A stretch of DNA of 64,000 nt. Source: Variovorax paradoxus. GTDB taxonomy: Bacteria; Pseudomonadota; Gammaproteobacteria; Burkholderiales; Burkholderiaceae_C. The notes below the pieces were generated by a model, which saw nothing but the letters and a program-made list of their open reading frames with translations, searched no databases and was not told the DNA's origin. The position numbers were made by a program, and so were the translations under genes. Each line of letters begins with the position of its first letter. The stretch's first letter is position 1. The stretch spans positions 1-64,000 of the forward strand of contig NZ_JAGGNV010000027.1 of assembly GCF_018614955.1 (NCBI RefSeq). The letters run 5' to 3'. Below, in pieces: positions 58,401-64,000 of the stretch.

Positions 58401-59520
58401 CATCATGGACATCACCGAGCGCAAGCGGGCCGAGTATTTGACGCGGCAGATGTTCGAGAGTGCCTCCGATGGCGTGGCCGTGATCGGCCGGGATTACCGC
58501 TACCAAAGGGTCAATGCGGTCTACGAGCGCAATTGGAGGATGCCGGCCGAGAAGATCGTCGGCATGCATGTCGCCGAGCTCTATGGGACCGACTTCTTCG
58601 AGCGCACCATGAAGCCGAGTCTCGACCGCTGTCTCGCCGGAGAGCAGTTCACGTTCGCGGAATGGTTCACGACCGAACTGGGCCGCTTCTACCTGTCGGT
58701 GTCCTATTCGCCGCTGCGGCTCGACTCGGAGCGCCTGGAGGCGGTGCTCGTGATCTCGCGCGATCTCACCGACCACGTCCTCGCGTCGGAAGCCCTGCGC
58801 GAGGCGCAGGCGGCGCTTGCGCGAGTGAACCGCGTGACCACGCTCGGCGTGCTCGCGGCCTCGATCGCGCACGAGGTCAACCAGCCGCTCGGGGCCATGG
58901 TCGCGAGCGCGGGGTCCTGCGCGCGCTGGCTCGCGGCTCGGCCGCCCGAGCTCGAAAAGGCACAGCGCTCGCTCGAACGCATTGCCAGGGACGGCAAGCG
59001 CGCGAGCGAAGTCATCGACCGCATTCGCGCCCTGGTGATGCGCCAGCCGCCGCGCCGGGATCTCGTCGATGTCAAAGAGACCATCCTCGACGTGATCGCG
59101 CTCACGCGCGACCAGATGCGCCGCAACGACATTGCGCTCGAGAAGACGCTTGCCGAGGGCCTGCCGCCCGTGTGGGGCGACAGGGTGCAGCTCCAGCAGG
59201 TGGTCCTCAATCTGATCGTCAACGCCGTCGAGGCCATGAGCGCGTCCGGCGATCGCCCGCGACAGCTGGTCATCGGCGCGAGCGAGGCGGAGGGCGGCGT
59301 GTGCATCGAGGTGCGCGACTCGGGCCCCGGCATCGCGCCGGAGATCGCGGACAAGCTCTTCGAGCCCTTCCATACCTCCAAGGCACAGGGCATCGGCATG
59401 GGGCTTTCGATCAGCCGGTCGATCGTCGAGGCCCACGGCGGCAAGCTATGGACCGCGCCGAACCTGCCCCACGGCGCCGTGTTCCGCTTCTCGCTGCCGA
59501 TCGGGGAACGGGAGCCATAG
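55495..59520 (+). CDS. Sensor histidine kinase with seven PAS and one GAF domain
   Basis: A 1341-residue soluble kinase. In order: four PAS domains, each ending in a D-I-T-E-R-K-like linker (AILATNTDITERKR, LLVACEDITERKS, YRGVGRGITERKR, YGVLTDIEDRKR), a GAF domain (MMSDVLEAVLEIFACDRAWL), three more PAS domains, and a FixL/TodS-type kinase core (ASIAHEVNQPLGAMVASAGS with the phospho-His; NLIVNAVEAMS; GIGMGLSISRSIVEAHGG). There is no receiver or membrane helix. GTG 55495 has GGAG six bases upstream; ATG 55468 is the alternative. It overlaps the FixJ-type regulator by one base. Confidence 0.92.
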   Translation: MTKRKNDETLSRPACRPFEQQAEASLREHVELLNLTHDAMFVRDMEAAIKYWNRGAEEMYGWTAEEALGKSALELLKTISSVPLEQIESQVLSTGRWEGELVHHRRNGTPVVVASRLALQRDEQGEPVAILATNTDITERKRTEEARQDLEEQWRAAFEANPTMYFIIDAAGAILSVNPVGAEQLGWRVRQLIGQPVLNVFYEADRAFVQGNAEQAFRQPGRVMRWKARKVRKDGSMLWVRESANAVVLRSGPVLLVACEDITERKSAEDALRESEERFRTLVQFSFDVYWESDAQHRFTRQEYSAKFGSAPAPGSEIGKTRWEVPYLEPDEEAWRQHRATLDAHLPFRDFELARAAPEGGKRHVSVSGLPMFDEAGRFIGYRGVGRGITERKRAEEALRRSEKELREVLETMPAIAFVTNADGSGVLVNRRGSDYTGFSPSGWNWQAAVHPEDLPGYLEARAQRMATGEPFEQEARFRRADGEYRWFLSRAVPVRSEDGSILKWYGVLTDIEDRKRAEEERRAHMWFLESMNRVNRAMQGTNDLEKMMSDVLEAVLEIFACDRAWLTYPCDPEAARWRAVMEQTRPEFPGAFSLGAEQPLDTDVATVFRTARAASGAVSFGPGCELQLPAQLTESFSIRSVLAMALYPKGDQPYLFGLHQCSRPRAWTAQEERLFEEIGHRLADALTSLLIFRSLRESERKLEEAQRMAHLGHWEADLDSGRVAASEEAFRIHGLKRPESGQLEGRLLDLVHPDDRERVEQANEAGVQGGPRFDMEYRVVRPDGEVRVVHNSADVARDPSGRPRRFFGIVQDMTELRHAEEELRESESRYRHIFQGASVSIWEEDLSAVEAAIDDLKAQGVRDLRRHLATHPEFVRQALAMVKVLDVNDATIKLFGAQSTEELMVSLPKLVLPETEHVFAEELCALAEGRTSFTAETVRATLKGDKLSVLLTIAFPPRPAKFGSTLVSIMDITERKRAEYLTRQMFESASDGVAVIGRDYRYQRVNAVYERNWRMPAEKIVGMHVAELYGTDFFERTMKPSLDRCLAGEQFTFAEWFTTELGRFYLSVSYSPLRLDSERLEAVLVISRDLTDHVLASEALREAQAALARVNRVTTLGVLAASIAHEVNQPLGAMVASAGSCARWLAARPPELEKAQRSLERIARDGKRASEVIDRIRALVMRQPPRRDLVDVKETILDVIALTRDQMRRNDIALEKTLAEGLPPVWGDRVQLQQVVLNLIVNAVEAMSASGDRPRQLVIGASEAEGGVCIEVRDSGPGIAPEIADKLFEPFHTSKAQGIGMGLSISRSIVEAHGGKLWTAPNLPHGAVFRFSLPIGEREP

Positions 59521-60146
59521 TGGCAACCGAGCGCCCCGTGGTCTTCGTGGTCGACGACGACCTGGCCATGCGCGAGGCGCTCCAGGATCTCCTCGCCTCC
59601 GTCGGCATGGACGTGCGCGTCTACGCCTCGACGCAGGACTTCATGCAGGCGCAGCGCCCGGACGCGCCCGGCTGCCTGGTGCTCGACGTGCGGCTGCCCG
59701 GCGCAAGCGGATTGAGCTTCCAGGAAGAACTCCCGCGAGCAGGTGTCGATCTGCCGGTGATCTTCATCACCGGGCACGGAGACATTCCAATGACGGTGCG
59801 CGCCATGAAGGCCGGCGCAGTCGAGTTCCTGAGCAAGCCCTTCCGCGACCAGGAGCTTCTCGATGCGATCGATGCCGCGGTCGAGCGGCACCGCGCGCAG
59901 CGCCGCGAAACGGCGCTCGTCGCGGAGCTCCGGCAACGCTTCGGCGCGCTCACCCAGCGCGAGCGCGAAGTCATGGCGCTGGTGAGCACCGGGCGCGTGA
60001 ACAAGCAGATCGCGGCCGAGCTGAGCATCAGCGAGGCCACCGTCAAGGTCCACCGCGGCCAGATCATGCGCAAGATGCAGGCGAAGTCCCTGGCGCAGCT
60101 GGTGCGCATCGCGGACACGCTCGGCCTCTCCAACCCGAGGCCTTAG
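59520..60146 (+). CDS. FixJ/NarL-type response regulator
   Basis: A 208-residue regulator: receiver with VVDDDLAMREAL, Asp56 in CLVLDVRLPGASG and Lys in EFLSKPFRDQ, then a LuxR-type HTH at about residues 140-200 (LTQREREVMALVSTGRVNKQ, IAAELSISEATVKVHRGQIM). It starts at GTG, overlapping the last base of the kinase stop, so kinase and regulator form a two-component pair. Its targets are unknown; the adjacent genes at 60271 onward are candidates. Confidence 0.94.
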   Translation: MATERPVVFVVDDDLAMREALQDLLASVGMDVRVYASTQDFMQAQRPDAPGCLVLDVRLPGASGLSFQEELPRAGVDLPVIFITGHGDIPMTVRAMKAGAVEFLSKPFRDQELLDAIDAAVERHRAQRRETALVAELRQRFGALTQREREVMALVSTGRVNKQIAAELSISEATVKVHRGQIMRKMQAKSLAQLVRIADTLGLSNPRP

Positions 60147-60270
60147 GCCCCAGAGGGCTGACCGGCCCTATACCAAAGTCGTAGCGCGCGTGACGCACGT
60201 GCAATGGTCTTGCGCGCGCAATCCGCCTAGTCTTGCGTCAACGCTCAAGAAGACCTGCTAGGAGAACCCA

Positions 60271-60651
60271 GTGCGCAACAACCCGACCGTAGCGATCGTG
60301 GACGACGATGAATCGGTTCGAGACACCACGAAGGACCTGCTCGACTCCGCCGGCTTGTCCGCCGCCACCTTCGACTCGGCCGAGAGCTTCCTGCAATCGA
60401 AGGGTACGTGCGCCATCCGATGCCTCATTGCCGACATGCGCATGCCGGGAATGACCGGGCTCGAGCTGCACGACCGCCTGGCCGCCGCCGGCACCCCGAT
60501 TCCCACGGTCCTCATCACCGCCTACCCCGACGAACGGGCGCTCGTGCGCGCCCTGGAGACGGGCGTGATCTGCTTTCTCACAAAGCCCTTCAGTGCGGAA
60601 GACCTCCTCGCCTGCATCGACATCGCCCTGCGGGGACGCGATCCTGCGTGA
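60271..60651 (+). CDS. Receiver-only response regulator
   Basis: A 126-residue single receiver domain: VAIVDDDESVRDT, phospho-acceptor Asp55 in CLIADMRMPGMTG, and Lys in CFLTKPFSAEDL. There is no output domain. It starts at GTG with GGAG upstream and lies 124 bp after the FixJ-type gene. It may act as a phosphate sink or relay for the seven-PAS kinase, or bind a protein target. Confidence 0.92.
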   Translation: MRNNPTVAIVDDDESVRDTTKDLLDSAGLSAATFDSAESFLQSKGTCAIRCLIADMRMPGMTGLELHDRLAAAGTPIPTVLITAYPDERALVRALETGVICFLTKPFSAEDLLACIDIALRGRDPA

Positions 60652-60688
60652 GGCGCACGACCATGCTTCCCGAAGCTGCTTCATCGAA

Positions 60689-60937
60689 ATGAATCACGAG
60701 CACACCGCCATGCACGCCGCCCCCAACTCATCCGCTGCACAGTCCGCCTTCGAGCTGCGCTTTCCCTCGCTCAGCGGCACGGGCCGCGCCCTGACGTTTC
60801 CCTGCGATGCCAGCGGCTCGGTGCAAATGGACAGCTTGAGCGCGCGCGCGCTGAACAACTACCTTCTTGCGCGCGCACTGACGGGCCGCGACTACGGGTG
60901 GCCCAGCGTGCAGGCCTCGTGCCAAGTGCAACCCTGA
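60689..60937 (+). CDS. Small conserved-type protein of unknown function
   Basis: An 82-residue frame whose second half (LRFPSLSGTGRALTFPCDAS, MDSLSARALNNYLLARALTG) resembles a small protein often seen in Burkholderiales genomes, with the FPCD and D-LS-RA-NNYL-ARA pattern. I know of no function. ATG 60689 or 60710 could be the start; neither has a strong Shine-Dalgarno. It lies between two response-regulator genes in the same direction. Confidence 0.65.
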   Translation: MNHEHTAMHAAPNSSAAQSAFELRFPSLSGTGRALTFPCDASGSVQMDSLSARALNNYLLARALTGRDYGWPSVQASCQVQP

Positions 60938-60954
60938 AGCGAAGGAGCAAACCC

Positions 60955-61572
60955 ATGAGCGATCGAGCTGCCGAAATCCCTGGCGGCGGGGTGCCGTTCC
61001 AGGATCCGACTCCCCACGCGTCGCTCGGCGGCGAAGAAGCCGCAGCGAAGGCCGACAGCGCAGTGGAGGTCATCATCGGCGTAGCCTCGCCCGATCTTCT
61101 ATGCGGCCTCGAATCGCTGGTGAGCGGCACCGCGGGCCTCGCTTTCGGGCGCTCGGCGCCCACGATGGATCGCCTGCTCGCCTGCTGCATGGAGGCCGAG
61201 GACTGCATCGCTCTGGTGGATCCGGCCCTCGGTCCGCACGGGCTGCGCGCATTCATGCAATTGCTCCGCATGATGGCTGCCAGGGTGCGCGTCGTGCTCA
61301 TCAGCGACATGCATTCGCCGCACATGGTGCGGGAGGCGATCCGGTGGGGCGCCAGCGGATTCGTCGAGAAGACGGCCGAGCCCGCCGAGATCCGCGCCGC
61401 GCTGGTCGCGGCCGCCCGCTCGCAACGCTACCTTTCGCCGCGGATGGCGGCGGACCTGGCCGATTCCTTCGTGCTGCAGGACCTGACCCCACGCGAGATG
61501 GATGTGCTTGCCCTCCTCACGCGCGGCGACTGCAACAAGCTCATCAGCTCGTTGCACCCGAATTGGCGGTGA
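60955..61572 (+). pseudogene. LuxR-type response regulator broken in its HTH
   Basis: The frame starts well (GAAGGAG before ATG 60955). It has a receiver-like domain (about residues 40-160, CIALVDPALGP holding the Asp, GFVEKTAEPAEI) and begins a LuxR HTH (LTPREMDVLALLTRGDCNKL). It then leaves the HTH frame and stops after SSLHPNWR. The missing part (APELAVTVGTVKT) is found in another frame immediately downstream. AGCTCATC followed by AGCTC at 61538-61550 looks like an 8-bp duplication; removing it restores the frame. Even then the HTH ends at VKT because TGA follows, where the crotonase gene starts. Confidence 0.7.
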
Positions 61573-61591
61573 CGGTGGGCACGGTCAAGAC

Positions 61592-62242
61592 ATGAAGTCG
61601 CTGCAAGACCTCCTCTATGAAAAGAAGGCGGGGATCGCCTACGTCACGATCAACCGCCCGCAGGCGATGAACGCGCTGAGCCACACGGCGCTCGACGAGC
61701 TGAGATCGGTGATGGAGGACGCGCGAGAGGACCCCGTCGTCCAGGGCGTGATCGTGACCGGCGCGGGCGACAAGGCCTTCGTCACCGGGGCCGACATCAC
61801 CGAGATCGCATCGATCTGCGCCATCGACGCACAAACGTTCACGCGCAGCAGCCGGCTTGCGTTCGATCTGATCGAGCACCTCGGCAAGCCGGTGATCGCC
61901 GCTGTGAACGGCTTCGCGTCGGGCGAAGGGTGCGAACTGGCGATGGCTTGCACCTTGCGTCTTGCAACCGCGCATGCGAGATTCGGCCGGCCGGATGAGA
62001 AGGCCGGTTTCGTTTGCGGCTTCGGCGGGACGCAGCGCCTCCTGCGTCTCGTCGGCAAGGGCCGTGCGCTGCAGCTCATTCTCACGGCGGACACGATCGA
62101 CGCGACAGAAGCGCACCGGAACGGCCTCGTCAACGAGATCGTCGATGCAGGCCAGCTCATCCCCCGTGCCGAAACGATCCTCAGCCGAATGGGGCTGAAC
62201 GCGCCGCCGTCGGCTGGCACGCCACGATCAAGCGTTATGTGA
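61592..62242 (+). pseudogene. Enoyl-CoA hydratase, C-terminally truncated
   Basis: A 216-residue crotonase, about 40 residues shorter than the usual 258-260. The N-terminal two thirds are typical (IAYVTINRPQAMNALSHTAL, KAFVTGADITEIA, NGFASGEGCELAMACTLRLA), but the sequence departs from the family after ILSRMGLNAP and ends at a TGA. The first catalytic Glu position reads Asp (FGRPDEKAG). The closing helices that complete the substrate pocket and trimer are lost. It begins exactly where the broken regulator frame ends. Probably non-functional, although a short active form cannot be excluded. Confidence 0.6.
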
Positions 62243-62377
62243 CCCGCGTGCCGGCACGCGCTCCGTGCGCGGCCGAGAGGACTGCCGGCGCGCCGCGCGC
62301 GATCGCGTGGTCGCAGACGGAACTGCCACCGGTCGTAGAGAATCTTCATCCTTCTACGACTTTGTTCCTGGCAAACA

Positions 62378-63235
62378 ATGAAGACGCTTCAACTTGCAGC
62401 AGGCACTCCGCTGCCCGTGCTCGGCCTGGGTACCTGGCGCCTGGGCGAAGACCGCGCGCTGCGCCGCACCGAGGTCGCCGCCGTGCGCGCTGCCATCGAG
62501 ATGGGCTACCGCCTCATCGACACGGCCGAGATGTACGGCGAGGGCGGTGCCGAAGAAGTGGTCGGGCAGGCGATCGCAGAGGCGCTGCGCGCCGGCGACG
62601 TGAAGCGCGAGGAGCTCTTCATCGTGAGCAAGGTCTATCCGCACAACGCGAGCCGCAAGGGCACGCCGGCCGCTTGCGCGCGCAGCCTGGCGCGGCTGGA
62701 GCTGGAGCAGATCGACCTCTATCTGCTGCACTGGCGCGGCGAGCATCCGCTCGCCGAAACCTGCGAGGCAATGCGCAAGCTCGCGGCCGATGGCCGTATC
62801 GGGCACTGGGGCGTCAGCAACTTGGATACCGACGACATGGAAGAACTGGCCACCGTGTGCGGCGAGCCGCTGGACTGCGCGGCGAACCAGGTCTACTACT
62901 CGGTGGGCGAGCGCGGGCCCGAGTTCAGCCTCTTGCCCTGGCAGCGCGACCGCGGCATGCCGCTGATGGCCTACAGCCCGATCGACCAAGGTGCGCTGGC
63001 GGGCGATGCGGCATTGAAGAAGATGGCGCAGCGGCTCGGCGTGACGGCGGCGCAGCTCGCGCTCGCGTGGGTCATTGCACAGCCCGGCGTCGTTGCCATT
63101 CCGAAGGCAATGCGCGAAGCGCATCTGCGCGAGAACCTCGCTGCTGCCGACTTGCAATTGAGCGCGGACGATCTGGCCGAGATCGACCGCCTGCACCTGC
63201 CGCCGCGGCGCAAGACGCCGCTGGTGATGATCTAA
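62378..63235 (+). CDS. Aldo/keto reductase
   Basis: A 285-residue AKR-family oxidoreductase using NAD(P)H. The catalytic tetrad is visible: Asp and Tyr in LIDTAEMYGEGG, Lys in FIVSKVYPHN and His in YLLHWRGEHP. Cofactor-binding parts are GHWGVSN, NQVYYSVGERGPE, AYSPIDQG and VAIPKAMREAHLRENL. There is no signal peptide. It is separated by 135 bp from the truncated crotonase and seems to be its own transcription unit. The substrate is unknown. Confidence 0.93.
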   Translation: MKTLQLAAGTPLPVLGLGTWRLGEDRALRRTEVAAVRAAIEMGYRLIDTAEMYGEGGAEEVVGQAIAEALRAGDVKREELFIVSKVYPHNASRKGTPAACARSLARLELEQIDLYLLHWRGEHPLAETCEAMRKLAADGRIGHWGVSNLDTDDMEELATVCGEPLDCAANQVYYSVGERGPEFSLLPWQRDRGMPLMAYSPIDQGALAGDAALKKMAQRLGVTAAQLALAWVIAQPGVVAIPKAMREAHLRENLAAADLQLSADDLAEIDRLHLPPRRKTPLVMI

Positions 63236-63556
63236 GGGACCAGCGCCGCCATCTTGGGCAGCAGGCCCGGCACGATCGGGACCGGATCGAATGCCCGTTT
63301 GGAAGGCACTCCGTGGGAACGCGCGCCGTGCCACACGATGAAATGTTGCTCGCGGGCTTGTCCACAACCTTATCCACCTGCCCGGGGGATAAATTGCCCT
63401 CTGCCTGCGAAGGCGCAGTTGAGCGTGCGCTTCGACTTGGCCACATGCGGGCCCTGCAAATAAGTCACGCGGCGGCAGGGGGCAGCGGGGCGCCTGCGCG
63501 AAGCAGTCCGTGTAGGCTCGCAGACAGTCCGCAACACATCCGAGGAGCACCTTTCG
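63236..63556. other. Intergenic stretch of 321 bases without a gene
   Basis: I see no protein gene here. It contains the DnaA-box-like cluster at 63358-63392 and, near its right end, the GAGGAG Shine-Dalgarno (63542-63547) of the following acetyltransferase gene. Confidence 0.4.
63358..63392. promoter_or_regulatory. DnaA-box-like cluster
   Basis: TTGTCCACA (63358-63366) and TTATCCACC (63370-63378) each differ by one base from the DnaA box TTATCCACA, and GGGGATAA (63385-63392) is a weaker inverted partner. TTATCC and GGATAA also form a dyad. Two near-boxes 3 bp apart are uncommon by chance in GC-rich DNA. No origin genes are adjacent, so titration or DnaA-linked control is as likely as an origin. 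Confidence 0.35.
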
Positions 63557-64000
63557 ATGACGCAGTCCCTTCGTGTCCGCCCGGTCGTTCAGAGCGACCA
63601 TACCGCCTGGAGACCGCTCTGGGATGGCTACAACGCCTTCTACGGCCGCCATGGCGCGACCGCGCTGGCCGAGCACGTCACGCAGACGACCTGGCAGCGC
63701 TTCCTCGATCCGGGCGAGCCGATGTTCGCCCTCGTCGCGGAAGACGAGGGGCAGCTCGTCGGGCTGGCACATTGCGTCTTCCATCGCAGCATGACCCGTG
63801 TCGAGCCGGTGTGCTATCTCTCCGACCTGTTCACGCTCGAATCCCGGCGCGGGCGCGGCATCGGGCGCCTGCTGATCGAGGCGGTCTACGAGGAGGCGAA
63901 ATCCGCCGGCGCCTCGCGGGTCTACTGGCAGACGCACGAATCGAATGCCGCGGGCAGGCTGCTCTACGACAAGGTCGCGAAGCACCTGGGCTTTATCGTC
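63557..64000 (+). CDS. GNAT-family N-acetyltransferase (runs off the window)
   Basis: The first 148 codons of a GNAT acetyltransferase; no stop occurs before the window ends. Motif A is seen in RVEPVCYLSDLFTLESRRG followed by RGIGRLLIEAVYEEAKSAGA, and the motif B region in RVYWQTHESNAAGRLLYDKV. Most of the fold is present, so only a few residues should be missing. GAGGAG lies about ten bases before the ATG. The acceptor substrate is unknown. Confidence 0.88.
   Translation, partial: MTQSLRVRPVVQSDHTAWRPLWDGYNAFYGRHGATALAEHVTQTTWQRFLDPGEPMFALVAEDEGQLVGLAHCVFHRSMTRVEPVCYLSDLFTLESRRGRGIGRLLIEAVYEEAKSAGASRVYWQTHESNAAGRLLYDKVAKHLGFIV

Noticed and set aside
57352..59436. Open frame of about 694 codons on the minus strand
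   Set aside because: It is antisense to the seven-PAS kinase and has no recognisable motifs.

Overview
The window reads as a high-GC betaproteobacterial chromosome, most like Comamonadaceae (Variovorax/Ramlibacter type). This rests on three Bug/TctC-type binding proteins or their gene sets, LysR/IclR-controlled CoA-ester pathways, strong GC-third-position codon use and a complete malonate decarboxylase operon. The genus is an inference from gene content; no rRNA or marker gene is present. I see no tRNA, rRNA, CRISPR array, insertion sequence or prophage.

Region 1 (about 1-4.9 kb) is a small accessory metabolic patch: an MBL-fold lipoprotein-like hydrolase, a Bug solute receptor, a class III CoA-transferase and a divergent SMP-30/gluconolactonase. 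An identical 12-bp near-palindrome lies upstream of both the Bug gene and the CoA-transferase. Region 2 (4.9-16.1 kb) is a LysR regulator divergent from a tightly packed ten-gene + strand operon: luciferase-like flavin monooxygenase, flavin reductase fused to an FCD-like sensor domain, a PimC/PimD-like acyl-CoA dehydrogenase pair, crotonase, ADP-forming acyl-CoA synthetase, SDR, VOC protein, SnoaL-like protein and a third acyl-CoA dehydrogenase. It looks like an uncharacterised CoA-dependent catabolic pathway.

Region 3 (16.1-22.3 kb) holds a DUF2905 protein, a serine-hydrolase-fold protein that has lost catalytic residues, a trehalase overlapping an SDR (candidate glucose dehydrogenase), a 5'-truncated roadblock-like remnant and a glycine-rich lipoprotein. 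Region 4 (22.4-37.4 kb) is all on the minus strand: an IclR regulator with an acyl-CoA ligase, Bug receptor and crotonase; then a LysR regulator (mdcR-like), a MatC-like transporter, mdcA-C-D-E-G-B-H and acsA. Malonate enters, is decarboxylated to acetate, and acetate is activated to acetyl-CoA.

Region 5 (37.8-43.1 kb) is mixed: an RlmN-like radical SAM enzyme, an Ap4A phosphorylase-like protein, a class III cyclase with TPRs, a cupin and a periplasmic protein of unknown function. Region 6 (43.1-62.2 kb) is a dense signalling island. On the minus strand are a four-GAF hybrid kinase, an Hpt protein, a receiver-cyclase, a DedA protein and a membrane-anchored cNMP-binding protein. On the plus strand are a STAS protein, an anti-sigma-type ATPase, a coiled-coil protein, an OmpA-like inner-membrane protein, a Rab-like GTPase and a SpoIIE phosphatase, then a seven-PAS kinase with a FixJ-type regulator and a receiver-only protein. 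The island contains decayed parts: a truncated copy of the cNMP-binding protein's membrane domain, a response regulator broken by an apparent 8-bp duplication, and a C-terminally truncated crotonase. The window ends with an aldo/keto reductase and the start of a GNAT acetyltransferase.

The best candidate for an undescribed system is the 49.6-54.9 kb module (partner-switch proteins + Rab-like GTPase + OmpA-like membrane protein), divergent from the phosphorelay/cyclic-nucleotide module.
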